Origin: an uncultured Taibaiella sp.
GTDB taxonomy: Bacteria; Bacteroidota; Bacteroidia; Chitinophagales; Chitinophagaceae
Assembly: GCA_937870855.1 (NCBI GenBank)
Contig: CALMWT010000044.1
Location: 1-63,951, forward strand
Length of the DNA: 63,951 nucleotides
Direction: 5' to 3'
Part shown: positions 39,901-50,800 of the stretch, one piece after another
How positions within the stretch are numbered: position 1 is the stretch's first letter
How the letters are laid out: each line of letters starts with the position of its first letter
Position numbers and translations under genes: made by a program
Notes under the pieces: generated by a model
What the model saw: the letters and a program-made list of their open reading frames with translations, nothing else
Databases searched by the model: none
Told to the model about the DNA's origin: nothing

Positions 39901-42079
39901 AAGGCAGCGTACCACCTGTAGCAAAAGCTGATGCACTTCCATTGTTGCCTCCGTAGCATAAAGGCTGGATAACGGAAGAAATACTTGCATTTAGCGGCGC
40001 AGAAGGTTGAATAATTGTTGTGGTATCTATGGTTGTACATCCGTTGCTATCTGCAATGGTTACATAGTAAGTTCCAGAAAAAAGATTTGTGGCAGTAACT
40101 GTTGTTTGTGTGGGTGAAGTATTCCAGGTATAGAAATAAGGTGTAGTTCCTCCCGTGGGAAAAACTGTAGCGCTACCGCTTGCATTGCCAAAGCAATCAA
40201 CATTTGTTGCGATAACCGAAGCCACTAACGTTGGTGGTTGTGCGATGAGAACGTGCCCAGTATCTGAACAACCATTGCTATCAGTCACGGTGACTATATA
40301 AGTTCCAGCAGCAAGTCCTGTAGCTGCGAGAGAGGTTTGCTGGGGCAATGTATTCCAGGCATACGAGTAAGGAGTTGTACCACCCGACACGCCTGTAGTA
40401 GCACTTCCATTGCTCCCGCCGTTGCAGCTAACATTGGTCGCGCTGGCTATGGTCGCATTTAATACTGTAGGCTGAGTGATAACTACAGTATCCAACGCTA
40501 TGCACCCTTTACTGTCAGTTACTGTAGCTATAAAAATTCCTGCACTTAGGTTAGAAATTGCAGCAGTTGTTTGCACCGGAAATGTATTCCAACTGTAAGA
40601 ATAAGGTGGAGTACCGCCACTCGCAATCACTGTTGCAGTTGCGTTATTTCCTCCAAAACAACTCACATTTGTATGATTGATTGTTGCAAGCACAGGCGGT
40701 GGTTGCGCTATCAAAACCGAAGCCGTATCGGTGCAGCCATTCGCGTCAGTTACAAAAACATTGTAGGCTCCTGCTGACAGATTGTTTATGCTGTTTGTGT
40801 TTTGTATGGGTGTGGTTGTCCAGGTATAAGTATAAGGTAAACGTCCTTGTGTGGCAGCAACAGAAGCGTTTCCATTATTGCCATTGTAGCAGGAAACATT
40901 GCCCGATGTTGCAATTGCAATTGGTCCAACTTCCAGTTTTACAGTGTCTTTTTTGATACAATTATTTCCGTCGGTTACTGTTAGAAAATAGGTTGTGTTT
41001 ACAGAAGGATTTGCGGAAGGATTTGCACAATTGGTACAACTTAAACCCGTGGAAGGTGTCCATGAATAATTGAAAGATGTTGAAGTTCCTGTAGCTCCTG
41101 CTCTCAGTTGTATGCTGTTTCCGTTACAAACAAAAGTGTCGTTGGTGGCTTTTACATTCAGGCTCGAAACGGAAATTGTCGTAGCAAGCGTGTCAGGGCA
41201 ACCATAACCTGTGTAAGGTGTTAGCACAACGAAATATTGACTCGTGATGGCAGGCGTTGCAACATTTACGGTTTGTCCCGTTCCTACAAGTGTATATCCG
41301 GAATTGTACCATTGATAAGTTTGAAATCCAGGTGGCGCTGTAAGTGTAGTGGTGGGAGCGCCGGTGCAATTCACACTTACAATTTGGAATAAACTACAAT
41401 TGAGATCAAGATAGCCATAACCAAAATGCCCGCTAAGATCACAATCACCACTTGCAAAATCTACTGCTATTGTTTTTCCTCCTTGCCCGGAAAGATCAAT
41501 ACTTGCTGTTGACCAACTTTTATAATAAACCTGAGAGCCGACCGTGGAAAGTGCGAAGCCTGGAAGCGAGGAAGAAGAAACATAGTTGAATTGCCCGCAG
41601 GGGAGAGCGGCACCTGTGGCTGAATCAAAAACCTTTACTTCAAATCGGGGCTGATCCGCAGCCTGATGATTTGGATTTTGGAGTACAACTGCGTAGCGAT
41701 AAATAAGACTGTAGTTATTAAGACCAGACGGCACACGCACATAATACCTAGCACGTTCTGCCTGCGCACCCGTGCTGTTATTTCCAAGTTTTAGAGAGTA
41801 TTGTCCACCACCCGGCGCAACGATAGGAAATCCGCCATATTGATCGTTGGTAGTTCCAAAAGTCAAAGTGTGTCGGTTGATCATAGCGCCTACCGATAGG
41901 TTAGGTGTGCTAATAGGGCAGCAAGTGCCGGTGTAAAAAATCCAATTATTTGTATTGCCCTGCTCAAAGTCAATATTAGGAGGGCAAGATGTTTGAGCAT
42001 TTGCAAACTGATCGCCTACCAGCAGCACTAATAGAATTGCAAATCGTACAAAAATTTTCTCAGTTTTAAACATGCGCAT
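36926..42079 (-). CDS. Giant secreted adhesin-like protein with 13 SprB repeats and type B T9SS domain
   Basis: 1717 residues. A signal peptide (FAILLVLLVGDQFANAQ) is followed by a lectin-like or jelly-roll N-domain (about 30-230) and PKD/Ig-like modules (GLSCTNCANP occurs twice). Thirteen SprB repeats of about 77 residues come next, each with a Cys-Gly-Gly motif, GGTxPYSYxWNT and VTVTDxxGC. It ends in the type B gliding/CHU_C domain (LFIPNTFTPNGDGNNDAFFA, then GWDGTF). SprB is the mobile adhesin of gliding flavobacteria; this may act in gliding or surface attachment after type IX secretion. The ATG at 42073 is an alternative start. Confidence 0.93.
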   Translation of the reverse strand: MRMFKTEKIFVRFAILLVLLVGDQFANAQTSCPPNIDFEQGNTNNWIFYTGTCCPISTPNLSVGAMINRHTLTFGTTNDQYGGFPIVAPGGGQYSLKLGNNSTGAQAERARYYVRVPSGLNNYSLIYRYAVVLQNPNHQAADQPRFEVKVFDSATGAALPCGQFNYVSSSSLPGFALSTVGSQVYYKSWSTASIDLSGQGGKTIAVDFASGDCDLSGHFGYGYLDLNCSLFQIVSVNCTGAPTTTLTAPPGFQTYQWYNSGYTLVGTGQTVNVATPAITSQYFVVLTPYTGYGCPDTLATTISVSSLNVKATNDTFVCNGNSIQLRAGATGTSTSFNYSWTPSTGLSCTNCANPSANPSVNTTYFLTVTDGNNCIKKDTVKLEVGPIAIATSGNVSCYNGNNGNASVAATQGRLPYTYTWTTTPIQNTNSINNLSAGAYNVFVTDANGCTDTASVLIAQPPPVLATINHTNVSCFGGNNATATVIASGGTPPYSYSWNTFPVQTTAAISNLSAGIFIATVTDSKGCIALDTVVITQPTVLNATIASATNVSCNGGSNGSATTGVSGGTTPYSYAWNTLPQQTSLAATGLAAGTYIVTVTDSNGCSDTGHVLIAQPPTLVASVIATNVDCFGNASGSATVFPTGGTTPYFYTWNTSPTQTTVTATNLFSGTYYVTIADSNGCTTIDTTTIIQPSAPLNASISSVIQPLCYGGNNGSASAFATGGTLPYSYTWNTTPLQTTATAVNLSLGSYTVVVSDNKGCLDSIVATVLQPDSLSLTLKTSDVNCFGGNTGSATVSVAGGTSPYTYLWNTSPPQTASAVNNLISTIYGLTVTDYNGCIKSTSVNIAQPTILNVTINNATNVSCNGGNNGSASAIVTAGTAPYTYTWNTLPAQNTQIANNLAAGIYILTVTDAKGCIATDTVIITQPQALTANISSTPVLCFGTNTGSASVTASGGMSPYSYSWNTTPIQTTAVAGNLTAGNYSITITDNLGCTAGANISVVQPSQLSATIASITNVSCNGGSNGSAMASVSGGTPGYSYSWNTTPAQNTPVATGLSAGNYIVTATDSKGCTDTASVTIVQPTILSASLNSTGTTCFGGSNGSATISASGGTIPYTYSWNTTPPQTGVTATNLSAGNYTATITDSKGCTTNANVSVAQPTQLIASISGKTDITCFGLNNGTANAIANGGTPPHVFAWNTTPIQNVSNATGLSQGTFNVTVTDNNGCSAITNVTINNAPPIIVTMNNVTASKCFGGNDGSATVSVTGGAQPYSFSWNTSPVQTTATASNLAAGSYIVTVTDSNGCTKKDTVQINQPSDLIVNPGFKPTCIGMSEGIAYSSVTGGLPPYSLSWSNGQLTDTIKQLPAGNYSVTVTDANNCSKNANVVIPNHQSPIVNAGNDKKLCRGSSVQLQATGATNYYWQPPTGLSCTNCANPFVQVNSDISYTVVGTNEYNCSDTDDISITVANRVPTSVGEQIEICEGEEANLFASGGIAYYWTPSINLSNNEIPNPTARPAVTTSYKVVITENECYKDTLEQMVIVHPLPTINLGTDINAIAGAQMELNAQTTNATSIIWTPPINLNCSDCFNPIATFLETITYVATVTNELGCQASDKINITVGCDNSALFIPNTFTPNGDGNNDAFFASGKGIAILKKFIIYNRWGQRVFEAINIPPNDERLGWDGTFKNDRLPTDVFVYMIEAACTTGETITLKGDVTLLR

Positions 42080-42309
42080 TAGAAAACCTGACGGAGTATT
42101 TTTAAAATAAATGAACGTTTGAGTAGCAACATGCTACCACCACAATTACGGGAGTGACAAGAGGGGTAATGACCAAAATATAAATAAATTAGGAAGGAAC
42201 GATACATTGTTTTACCTATTAGGTTTTGACGATGACCAAAATGACGTAAGGAGCTGAGGAAATAAACGCACCTACCGTCTGGCACAATTTTGTGAAAATC
42301 ATAAAAACT
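42080..42309. promoter_or_regulatory. Divergent gap with repeated ATGACCAAAAT and a GTAGCA/TGCTAC hairpin
   Basis: Between the adhesin and the PAP2 gene, ATGACCAAAAT occurs at 42169-42179 and 42232-42242. GTAGCA-ACA-TGCTAC lies at 42123-42137. CAATTTTG (42285-42292) is a one-mismatch -7 box for the PAP2 gene. The direct repeats could be operators; this is unproven. Confidence 0.4.
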
Positions 42310-43224
42310 ATGAAATCTCTTTACTTCATTGTTGCAATATTTTTTGCAGGAAGCACATTTGCTCAGGAGGATAATTCAGATCGGTCGGCTATAGCGCAGG
42401 TTGTAGATACGATCATTGAACAAGATCAGAAAACACCTCATAAATATCGGATGAATTACTGGTTCAGTGCGGGTTTATCCGTTGTTGCGACTGCTGCTAA
42501 TATTTATGCGATACCCAACATCATCAAAGCAAAACCACAACTTACTGATGAGGAAATAAATTCGCTCAACACAAAAGTTTTTAACGGCTTTGATCGCTGG
42601 GCATTGGAGCAAGATCCGTCAAAGCGCGATATTAATTACCGGAATTCTGATTACTTGCTTCCCGCAATAATTGTTTCCACCGGCCTCCTCGGATTTGACA
42701 AGGAAATAAGGAAAGATTGGCTGCGCATTTTCATGATGTACTATGAAACTCATGCGATCACTTTCAGCCTTTACAATTTTAGTTTTTTCGGTCCTGCTTT
42801 TCAAAACAAACTAAGACCAGTAGTGTACTACGATTACTTTACTTACGATGAGCGAAGAGGAGGTAACAATAGAAATTCATTGTATAGCGGACATACTGCC
42901 ACAGCTACTGCGGCCACTTTTTTCGCCGCAAAAGTTTTTGCTGATTATCATCCTGAGTTGGGCAGGAAAAAATATTTACTGTATGGACTTGCCTCAGTTC
43001 CTCCGCTTATTGAGGGCTATTTGCGAATGAAAGCACTTGCACATTTTCCTACCGACATTATGGTTGGTTTTATGATTGGCGCAACGGTGGGCGTAGTAGT
43101 GCCGGAACTGCATAAATTCAAAGACCGGAAATTCCATTTGGGATTAACTGCTACGCCTGTTGGCCCCGGGGTTTGCCTCAATTGGATTCCTGAACCTAAA
43201 AAGCAAATGATATTTAAGTTCTAA
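42310..43224 (+). CDS. PAP2-family membrane or periplasmic phosphatase
   Basis: 304 residues from the ATG at 42310, which opens a signal peptide (MKSLYFIVAIFFAGSTFAQ); an in-frame GTG at 42292 lies inside the -7 box. PAP2 motifs 2 and 3 are SLYSGHTATAT and HFPTDIMVG; the first motif is weaker (around KLRPVVYYDYF). Such enzymes remove phosphate from phosphatidate, undecaprenyl diphosphate or lipid A. Two to four helices frame the catalytic part. Confidence 0.85.
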   Translation: MKSLYFIVAIFFAGSTFAQEDNSDRSAIAQVVDTIIEQDQKTPHKYRMNYWFSAGLSVVATAANIYAIPNIIKAKPQLTDEEINSLNTKVFNGFDRWALEQDPSKRDINYRNSDYLLPAIIVSTGLLGFDKEIRKDWLRIFMMYYETHAITFSLYNFSFFGPAFQNKLRPVVYYDYFTYDERRGGNNRNSLYSGHTATATAATFFAAKVFADYHPELGRKKYLLYGLASVPPLIEGYLRMKALAHFPTDIMVGFMIGATVGVVVPELHKFKDRKFHLGLTATPVGPGVCLNWIPEPKKQMIFKF

Positions 43225-43238
43225 GAAATTTTACTTCG

Positions 43239-44300
43239 CTATTCTTTTCTAAGAATATTCCACTGGTTGCGATGTTTTCGTAACGGATGTTCTTTCGATT
43301 TGTTGAAAATCATGGGGCCGTTTTCTCTCCCCGCTCTTTGGGCGCGTTGCTCTTCTTTCGGCAAATTCTTTTCTGCTACGCAAGTTTCACTACAGCAACC
43401 TTCAAATTGCTCAGCACATGCTTTGCACTGAATAAAAAGCAAGTGGCAACCATCGTTTTTACAATTAGTATGGTCATCGCAAGGCTGGCCACATAAATGA
43501 CACTCGGCAATTACGTCTTCCGTTATTCGTTCACCCAACCGTTCATCAAACACGAAATTTTTACCTTTAAACTTCACCAGTAAACCTTCCTCTTTTGCTT
43601 TTCGTGCGTATTCTATTATGCCACCTTCTATATGAAAAACATTTTTGAACCCATTATGCAGCATATATGCACTGGCTTTTTCACACCGAATGCCGCCTGT
43701 GCAATACATAATGATGTTCTTGTCCTTCTTATCCTGTAGCATATCCACAGCCATTGGCAATTGCTGACGAAAAGTATCGGAAGGAACTTCTATTGCATTT
43801 TCAAAATGACCTACTTCATACTCATAGTGATTGCGCATGTCCACGATGATGGTATCAGGTTTGTCAGCAAGCGCGTTATATTCCGCAGCCTTCAGATACT
43901 GGCCTTTTTTGCTCATATCGAAGGTTGGATCTTCAATGCCATCTGCAACGATTTTTGGTCTCACTTTCATGCGCAAAACCCAAAACGATTTTCCGTCATC
44001 GTCCAATGCAATGTTGAGACGGATGTTATTCAATTCAGGATGCGCATTGTAGAGTGCATCACGAAATACTTCAAAGTTATTTTCAGGCACACTTATCTGA
44101 GCGTTAATACCTTCTTGTGCAATGTAAACACGCCCAAAAACTTTCAGGTCATAGAACTTTTTGTAAAGCTCATCCCGAAATTCCTGCGGATTGGAAATTG
44201 GAAAATACTGATAGAAGGAAACTGTTTTGCGCGGCTCGGTTTCAGCAAGCATACGTGCTTTCAGTTCCTCGTTCGAAATTCGGTTGTGTAACACTGGCAT
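43239..44300 (-). CDS. trhO: tRNA uridine(34) hydroxylase TrhO (rhodanese-like)
   Basis: 353 residues. An N-terminal acylphosphatase-like domain (about 30-115) is followed by a rhodanese domain with active Cys in [13 protein letters not shown], and a C-terminal Cys-rich zinc-like region ([26 protein letters not shown]). TrhO forms 5-hydroxyuridine at the wobble position of tRNA with O2. Length and motif match the YceA family. Confidence 0.93.
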   Translation of the reverse strand: MPVLHNRISNEELKARMLAETEPRKTVSFYQYFPISNPQEFRDELYKKFYDLKVFGRVYIAQEGINAQISVPENNFEVFRDALYNAHPELNNIRLNIALDDDGKSFWVLRMKVRPKIVADGIEDPTFDMSKKGQYLKAAEYNALADKPDTIIVDMRNHYEYEVGHFENAIEVPSDTFRQQLPMAVDMLQDKKDKNIIMYCTGGIRCEKASAYMLHNGFKNVFHIEGGIIEYARKAKEEGLLVKFKGKNFVFDERLGERITEDVIAECHLCGQPCDDHTNCKNDGCHLLFIQCKACAEQFEGCCSETCVAEKNLPKEEQRAQRAGRENGPMIFNKSKEHPLRKHRNQWNILRKE

Positions 44301-44416
44301 GGTGCTCCTTCCTTTTCTTTTTTGAGGTTAGAAAGTTGTTAGAATGCGGCAAATTTAGCCATTAGTTTTGGCTGCAAACGCTTGATTGTCGTCATAGTTT
44401 AGTTATTTTAGGTGGT

Positions 44417-44890
44417 ATGGTTACCGCCTGTAAAAAAGTATTGCTGATCCTGTCGCTTTTCATTGGCACCTTTAAACTTTCGGCGCAGCCGCGCGAGTTT
44501 AAATTGAAGCAACTGACCGGGTTTTATTTAGATGATAAAATACCGCTTGAAAAAGGTTTGAACTTTAAGGTGATCACAAATCGAAGAGATTTCATTAAGC
44601 ATTTCGGACTCATCAACAAACCCGATACACCCAACCTGCGTTTCAACCATGTAATAGTTTTAGCGCTGCAACCCACAAAAGAACAATGGTTTTTGAGCTT
44701 TGAAGAAACCGCAATCCGTGCCGGTAATTACATCGAAGTATATTGCAGCATCAAGTACGATAAACACAAGATCACTTACCTGGATCGCCCGATTGCCACA
44801 GCGGCTATTCCTAAATACTTTTCTGTAAAAACAGTGAACTTTTACGATAAGGAAACTAAGAAACAACTGGCAAGCGTACAGATCAGATAA
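44417..44890 (+). CDS. Secreted protein of unknown function
   Basis: 157 residues. The first 24 (VLLILSLFIGTFKLSAQ) form a signal peptide. The mature part is beta-rich with conserved-looking NHVIVLALQPTKEQWFLSFE and no motif that I recognise. It may be a small periplasmic or secreted protein of the Bacteroidota. It converges with the PspC gene, 2 bp between the stops. Confidence 0.75.
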   Translation: MVTACKKVLLILSLFIGTFKLSAQPREFKLKQLTGFYLDDKIPLEKGLNFKVITNRRDFIKHFGLINKPDTPNLRFNHVIVLALQPTKEQWFLSFEETAIRAGNYIEVYCSIKYDKHKITYLDRPIATAAIPKYFSVKTVNFYDKETKKQLASVQIR

Positions 44891-44892
44891 GG

Positions 44893-45126
44893 CTAAAGCC
44901 ACCGCAGAGGATTACGTCGGCGCATCCAGATATAACGCTTCATATTCATCCAGAAAGCAAGAACCATGTAAACGATAATGGGGGAGCCTAAGGTGAGAAA
45001 GGAAATATAAATAAACCAAAGCCGGATGCTGCTGGTTGCAACACCAATCTTTTCTCCAATTGCAGTGCATACCCCAAAGGCTTTCCACTCAATAAAGTTT
45101 TTAAGTTCTGACAAGTGATGGTGCAT
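44893..45126 (-). CDS. PspC-domain protein
   Basis: 77 residues. The PspC core (GVCTAIGEKIGVATSSIRLWF, given as two adjacent parts GVCTAIGEKIG and VATSSIRLWF) includes one long hydrophobic helix (about 37-60). PspC proteins sense envelope stress or interact with the membrane; in Bacteroidota many are single small genes without a Psp operon, as here. Confidence 0.82.
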   Translation of the reverse strand: MHHHLSELKNFIEWKAFGVCTAIGEKIGVATSSIRLWFIYISFLTLGSPIIVYMVLAFWMNMKRYIWMRRRNPLRWL

Positions 45127-45190
45127 AGCAAATTGGATGTTTTACTCGAAGTTAATTTAGAAAATTTGTGCCACTCGGCAAACAATTCAA

Positions 45191-45227
45191 AAATAAAAAC
45201 CCGCAACAAAAAACAAATGCTGCGGGT
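45191..45227 (-). terminator. Intrinsic terminator of the aconitase gene
   Basis: On the minus strand ACCCGCA/TGCGGGT (45221-45227 with 45199-45205) is followed by TTTTATTT. Confidence 0.85.
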
Positions 45228-45245
45228 CTATAATTTCATGTAAAA

Positions 45246-47528
45246 TTAAACTGTCGCGACCGCCTGCTCTTCAAACGATTGGCGAATTACGTTTAGTGCG
45301 CCACCGGCTTTAAACCAGTCTATCTGCTGGCTGTTGTAAGTATGGTTCAGAATCACTTCGTCAGCAGTGCCGTCTTTATGATGAAGCATCATGGTTATTG
45401 GCTCGCCGGGGGTAAAGTTGGTGAGACCCAATATATCAATTGCATCATCTTCCTGCACTTTGTCGTAATCTTCCTTATTGGCAAACGTAAGAGCAAGCAT
45501 TCCTTGCTTCTTGAGGTTCGTTTCATGAATACGTGCAAAGCTTTTCACAATAATAGCTCGAACGCCGAGGTGACGTGGCTCCATCGCCGCATGTTCACGA
45601 GAGCTTCCTTCACCATAGTTTTCATCGCCAACCACTACGCTGCCAATGCCTGCTGCTTTGTAAGCACGCGCCACCTGAGGCACTTCTCCATACGCATTTG
45701 TAAGCTGATTCTTCACGGTGTTTGTCTCCATGTTGAAGGCGTTGATAGCGCCAATCAGCATATTATTGGAGATATTGTCAAGATGTCCCCGATATTTTAA
45801 CCATGGACCTGCCATAGAAATATGATCGGTAGTACACTTGCCAAATGCTTTGATAAGGAGTTTCATTCCTCTGAAGTCCGTGCCTTCCCACGCTGAGAAT
45901 GGCTCAAGCAACTGAAGACGGTCGCTTTCAGAGCTAACAAGCACTTCTACCCGTGAACCATCCACAGCAGGTGCCTGATAGCCCGCATCTTTTACTGAGA
46001 AACCGGCAGGCGGCAGTTCGTATCCTTTAGGTTCATCGAGCATTACTTCTTCCCCTTTTTCATTAATCAACTTGTCTGTTATGGGGTTGAAGGAAAGTCT
46101 GCCTGCAATAGCAAGCGCAGTAACTAACTCCGGTGAGGCAACGAAGGCATGGGTAGATGCGAGTCCGTCATTGCGCTTTGCAAAGTTTCTGTTGAAAGAA
46201 GTAACGATAGTGTTTTTGCGAGTAGGGTCATCAATATGACGCGCCCATTGCCCAATGCAGGGGCCGCAAGCGTTTGCAAGCACCACGCCCCCCATTCTAT
46301 CAAACGTATCCATAATGCCATCGCGTTCTATGGTGTAGCGTACCATTTCAGAACCTGGAGTAATTGTAAACTCGCTTTTTACTTTCAAGCCTTTTGCCAG
46401 TGCGTCTTTTGCAATTCCTGCGGAACGGGACATGTCTTCATAAGAAGAGTTGGTACAAGACCCGATTAAAGCCACTTCCACTTCATCGGGCCAGCCATGC
46501 GTTTTCACAGCCTCGGCTACCTGAGAAATTGGTGTTGCAAGATCCGGAGTAAATGGGCCGTTTAAATGTGGTTCAAGTGCATCAAGATTTATTTCGATTA
46601 CCTGATCGTAGAAAATTTCAGGATTGTCATACACTTCAAAATCGGCGCGGAGATAGTCTCTTACTTTTTCTGCGCAAGCTGCAATGTCTGCACGGTTGGT
46701 TCCTTTCAGGTAGTCGCCCATCTTTTCGTCGTAAGGAAACAGCGAACAAGTAGCGCCAATCTCAGCACCCATGTTACAAATAGTAGCCTTACCTGTGCAA
46801 CTCAGGCTTTCGGCACCGGGACCAAAATATTCTACAATAGCGCCGGTACCACCTTTCACCGTCAAAATACCTGCAACTTTCAAGATCACATCTTTTGCAG
46901 ATGTCCATCCATTCATTCTTCCGGTAAGTTTTACCCCTATCAGTTTCGGCATCTTCAATTCCCACGCCAGCCCGGCCATCACATCTACCGCGTCTGCACC
47001 GCCTACTCCTATTGCTATCATGCCCAATCCACCGGCATTAGGTGTGTGGCTATCTGTGCCTATCATCATGCCGCCGGGAAAAGCATAGTTTTCCAACACT
47101 ACCTGATGAATGATACCAGCGCCGGGTTTCCAAAAACCGATGCCATATTTATTAGAAATAGAAGCAAGAAAATCATACACTTCCTTATTCACATCATTGG
47201 CGGTAGCAAGATCTTCAACAGCCCCGTTCTTTGCCTGTATCAGGTGATCGCAATGCACAGAAGAAGGAACCGCAACCCTATCGCGTCCGCAAGTCATGAA
47301 TTGCAGCAAAGCCATTTGGGCAGTAGCATCCTGCATGGCTACGCGGTCGGGGGCAAAATTTACATAGTCACGCCCGCGCTCGTAAGCTTTCAGGGCGGCT
47401 TCGAAGGTATGTGAGTAAAGGATTTTTTCAGCCTGAGTAAGCGGGCGGCCTACAAACTTGCGGGCTGCATCCACTTTTTCGGGTAATTCCTGATAGACCT
47501 TTTGGATGAGATCGAGATCAAATGCCAT
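45246..47528 (-). CDS. Aconitate hydratase
   Basis: 760 residues, the mitochondrial-type aconitase length. Cluster-binding cysteines are in [13 protein letters not shown] and [10 protein letters not shown]; the swivel domain ends in [17 protein letters not shown]. It isomerises citrate to isocitrate with a [4Fe-4S] centre in the TCA cycle. No other cycle genes are adjacent. Confidence 0.97.
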   Translation of the reverse strand: MAFDLDLIQKVYQELPEKVDAARKFVGRPLTQAEKILYSHTFEAALKAYERGRDYVNFAPDRVAMQDATAQMALLQFMTCGRDRVAVPSSVHCDHLIQAKNGAVEDLATANDVNKEVYDFLASISNKYGIGFWKPGAGIIHQVVLENYAFPGGMMIGTDSHTPNAGGLGMIAIGVGGADAVDVMAGLAWELKMPKLIGVKLTGRMNGWTSAKDVILKVAGILTVKGGTGAIVEYFGPGAESLSCTGKATICNMGAEIGATCSLFPYDEKMGDYLKGTNRADIAACAEKVRDYLRADFEVYDNPEIFYDQVIEINLDALEPHLNGPFTPDLATPISQVAEAVKTHGWPDEVEVALIGSCTNSSYEDMSRSAGIAKDALAKGLKVKSEFTITPGSEMVRYTIERDGIMDTFDRMGGVVLANACGPCIGQWARHIDDPTRKNTIVTSFNRNFAKRNDGLASTHAFVASPELVTALAIAGRLSFNPITDKLINEKGEEVMLDEPKGYELPPAGFSVKDAGYQAPAVDGSRVEVLVSSESDRLQLLEPFSAWEGTDFRGMKLLIKAFGKCTTDHISMAGPWLKYRGHLDNISNNMLIGAINAFNMETNTVKNQLTNAYGEVPQVARAYKAAGIGSVVVGDENYGEGSSREHAAMEPRHLGVRAIIVKSFARIHETNLKKQGMLALTFANKEDYDKVQEDDAIDILGLTNFTPGEPITMMLHHKDGTADEVILNHTYNSQQIDWFKAGGALNVIRQSFEEQAVATV

Positions 47529-47827
47529 TGCGTAAAGGAAGTTTTATTTAAGTTAAGTAAAAGGACGTGCGAATTTACCCAAAATAATTGAACCACTTTG
47601 AAGTGGGATTAAGATGTAGAGGAGGCGGAAGACGCTAAGAATTGCAGAGGACGCAGATAACAACTTAGCAAACCCCCGTTCGGCGTAGCTTGCAGCTATG
47701 TCGCTGTTAAACCCAAAACCCAATTTACACAAAAGACGTAGGTGCAACCTACGCCCAACTATTTTCGGTTACAAACTACGGCGCACAAGGGTAAAAAAGT
47801 GCCTCTTGTGAAGCAGTATTTAATCGG
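47529..47827. other. 299-bp gap with a palindrome and no gene
   Basis: Contains CGTAGGT-GCA-ACCTACG (47737-47753), an AACCACTTTGAAGTGGG palindrome near 47589-47606, and words GCGGAAGACGC and GCAGAGGACGC that are half-repeats of each other. No frame or promoter is convincing. Confidence 0.5.
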
Positions 47828-50800
47828 TTATTTCCCTCGTTGTAAGATCAACTTCCCTCTCCATTTCACGGCTCCGGAAGTGACTGTGTACAAATAGATG
47901 CCGTTGGGAGTTTCTTTTAAATTTATGGTAACCTGAAGGCTATTGTGTTGGCTTTGATGGACAGGCTTGCCATCTATACTTGTTAGTTCAACCTCTGAGA
48001 TTGGTGTTGCTGATTTAAATGAAACAATTCCCTCCGAAGGATTAGGAAAGACATTTATCGGATTTCGGTTTAGAAGCGCTACAGAGTTTGGCATTTCATC
48101 TATCACGATTGTGGCAGTATCTCGTTTGAAACAGACGTTGCCCGTTTGGTACACAATTGCTTTCACCGTTTCCTGACCAGCCTGTTTGGTGAAGACAAGT
48201 GAATCACCCCAATTAATACCAATCCATGAGGAATTTATTTGCCAATCAATGGAATATGGCGCGCTGGCGTTAGCTACCAAAGCCTTTAATACAGTAACCT
48301 GCCCTACGATCATAGCTGTTGGTGCAGATATAGTTATTGTTGGTTGAGTAAGCGCAACGACTCTGACCCGTGTAGTGTCGGAAATACAACCGTTAGGCGT
48401 TACCAGTACTGTATATAAGTTTGAGTCAGTAACCGGAATTGTATTGCTTGCAAAGAAGGATGTAACAGACATACCTCCTCCCACTGTGTCAATTTTAGAC
48501 CAGCGATAAGTGGCTCCATTTACCGAAGGTGTGGTAAGCCACGCGGTATCTCCGTCACATATTTTTGTGGTGCTCGTGGTAACGGTTGATTTTGGATGTA
48601 CTGTTACCGTGATAATGCTTGACGGACCGCTGTATACGCCATTTTCCTGTTTTACACTGAAATTGAAGGTGCCAGCTACTGCCGTTGAAGGAGTGGGGGT
48701 TATTGAGGAGTTTTGAACACCTGGTCCAGACCAGCGAAGATTTTGTCCGAATGCTACGAGGGGGTTTGCTATATCTCCGATGCAATAAGATACTGGAGAA
48801 ACAACTTGCGGCGCTACAGGAATTGTATCTGGTTTGAAACTAAGCGCATAAGCTGTGCCTTCACTATAGGCTGCGATCAGTTTATTATTGGGAGCAAAAG
48901 CAAAATCGAAATTGGGTGTTTTGATTAGTGGGTGCCAACCCCCGTTAGGTACGGAAAGGTTTGTCATGATAGTTTTTATGGAGACAGAATCACCAAATGC
49001 AACGGCCATATAAGGTGTTGATGAGGTGTCAAACAAGAAGTTTACATAGGTTTCATTAATAGTTGGCGGGGAGGAATTGTGAATAGGAGTTATGTGGAAT
49101 GTATGAAAGCTTACCCAGTTTCCTGCCGCGTACCTGTAAAGCGTTCGGTTAGATTGATAACTCATATATCCGGTGAGTCCAGCAGGTGTCCACCACGAAT
49201 TAAGAATCCGAGAAAATAGGAACACAGAGTCATTCGGTGCAATTTTCATCAGCCCCTGTAGTGGTGACTGTACGAGACTTATCCATGTTGAGCCAGTTTG
49301 TTTCACCAGATTGGATACAGTTGCGGTACCCGTGCCTGAATTGTACAACGCATGAACTTCATTTTGGCTATTCACTTCTATTTGCACAGCGGTAGTGCAG
49401 GGCAAACTACCCACCACTGTCCAGTTTCCGTTGATAAGCTTTTTAATGTTGACCAGATTAAAGTTTGTAGGGTCGGGATAGGCAACAGTGGGGATTTTGG
49501 CAGTATCCAGAATGAAAGCTGTTCCTATAGGATATACATTATTGGTCAAGCCGGAAGGGATATTGATGAAGGTTGTTCCGTTGAAGTAAGCGAGTTTGAG
49601 CCCGTATGGTCCCGTTTCATAATAGAGTAAGTATATCGTATCGTTTTTGCCTACAAGTAGTTTGTACGGAATTGCATTTGCAGTTGTAAAAGTTGGAGAG
49701 CCTTCGTAGCTCCAGGTTCCCGAAGTGAATTTCATCATCGAAAGTTTGCCAGAATCGGCGTTATCGCTATAAACTACTAGGGGTGTATTGTCACTTTTTG
49801 TGGCGGTTTGTAGTAAAGTAGGAATGGGATTAGAGTAAGGTGAATTAGTAGATTTTCTAACACCTGATGGTGCGAAGCCATATTCGCCAACTCTTGACCA
49901 AACGGAGTTTGTATAATTTGCAATTACAGGTTTGTTGGCAAGGGATGGTACGTTGTGTGCAATAACTGGTATTGAGTCATGTTTCATGGTGAAAGCGGAT
50001 ACTGTAGAAATTTTTTTCAAGCTTTTGGTAGCTTGTGTCCATATACTCCCGTTAAATTTCATAAAGTACGCAGAGTCGCTATTCGTTATCAAAGACCACG
50101 GTGTGCCATTTTTAGAAACGTGCAAGTTGTAAAGGGTGCCCTGCGCAAAACCAGCAGTTCCTACATTCGTCCAGGCCGTTCCGTCATATTTTTTTACGGT
50201 TGCTCCTCCCCCCGCGTCCTGAAAATGCACATACACCATATTGTTTGTAGAATCCACTAAAAGACCAAGGTTCGTTGCACTGAGATTGGAAAGTCCTCCA
50301 AACGATGGAATGGCAGTCCACGAAGTACCGTTGAACTTCATAACAGTAGCACGATTTAGCGCTGCAGGGTCCAAATAAGCAATATAAGGTGTGCCTAATG
50401 TGTCAAACTTCATCGTAGCACTGTTCGCTACCGTGAACCGTCTGTTGCCTACAGTATCCCAATCCACGCCGTCATATTTCATCACCGTTATCCGACTGCT
50501 ATCTACAAACACCACATAAGGAGTATCCGCGTGTCCGAATTCCAGTCTTGCGTTTGTGGTTGTTGCAAATTTCCTTTTTCCGACAGTATCCCAGATGGTT
50601 CCATTATAGCTCATTACGGTAATCTTTTGACTACTGTCGACAAACAAAGCATAAGGAATGTCCGCACGATTGAAGTATAAATTGGTAGAGATAACTGCAT
50701 CGAATGTGAATCCTACATTTCCTAAAAGATTCCAATTTCCGTTTGTAAATCTTCGAACGGTACCGCGCCTGGCGTTTGAATTGTCACGATAGAAAACGTA

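Noticed and set aside
47529..47827. Small RNA or gene in the gap after aconitase
   Set aside because: Palindromes are present, but no promoter box, terminator or open frame supports a gene.
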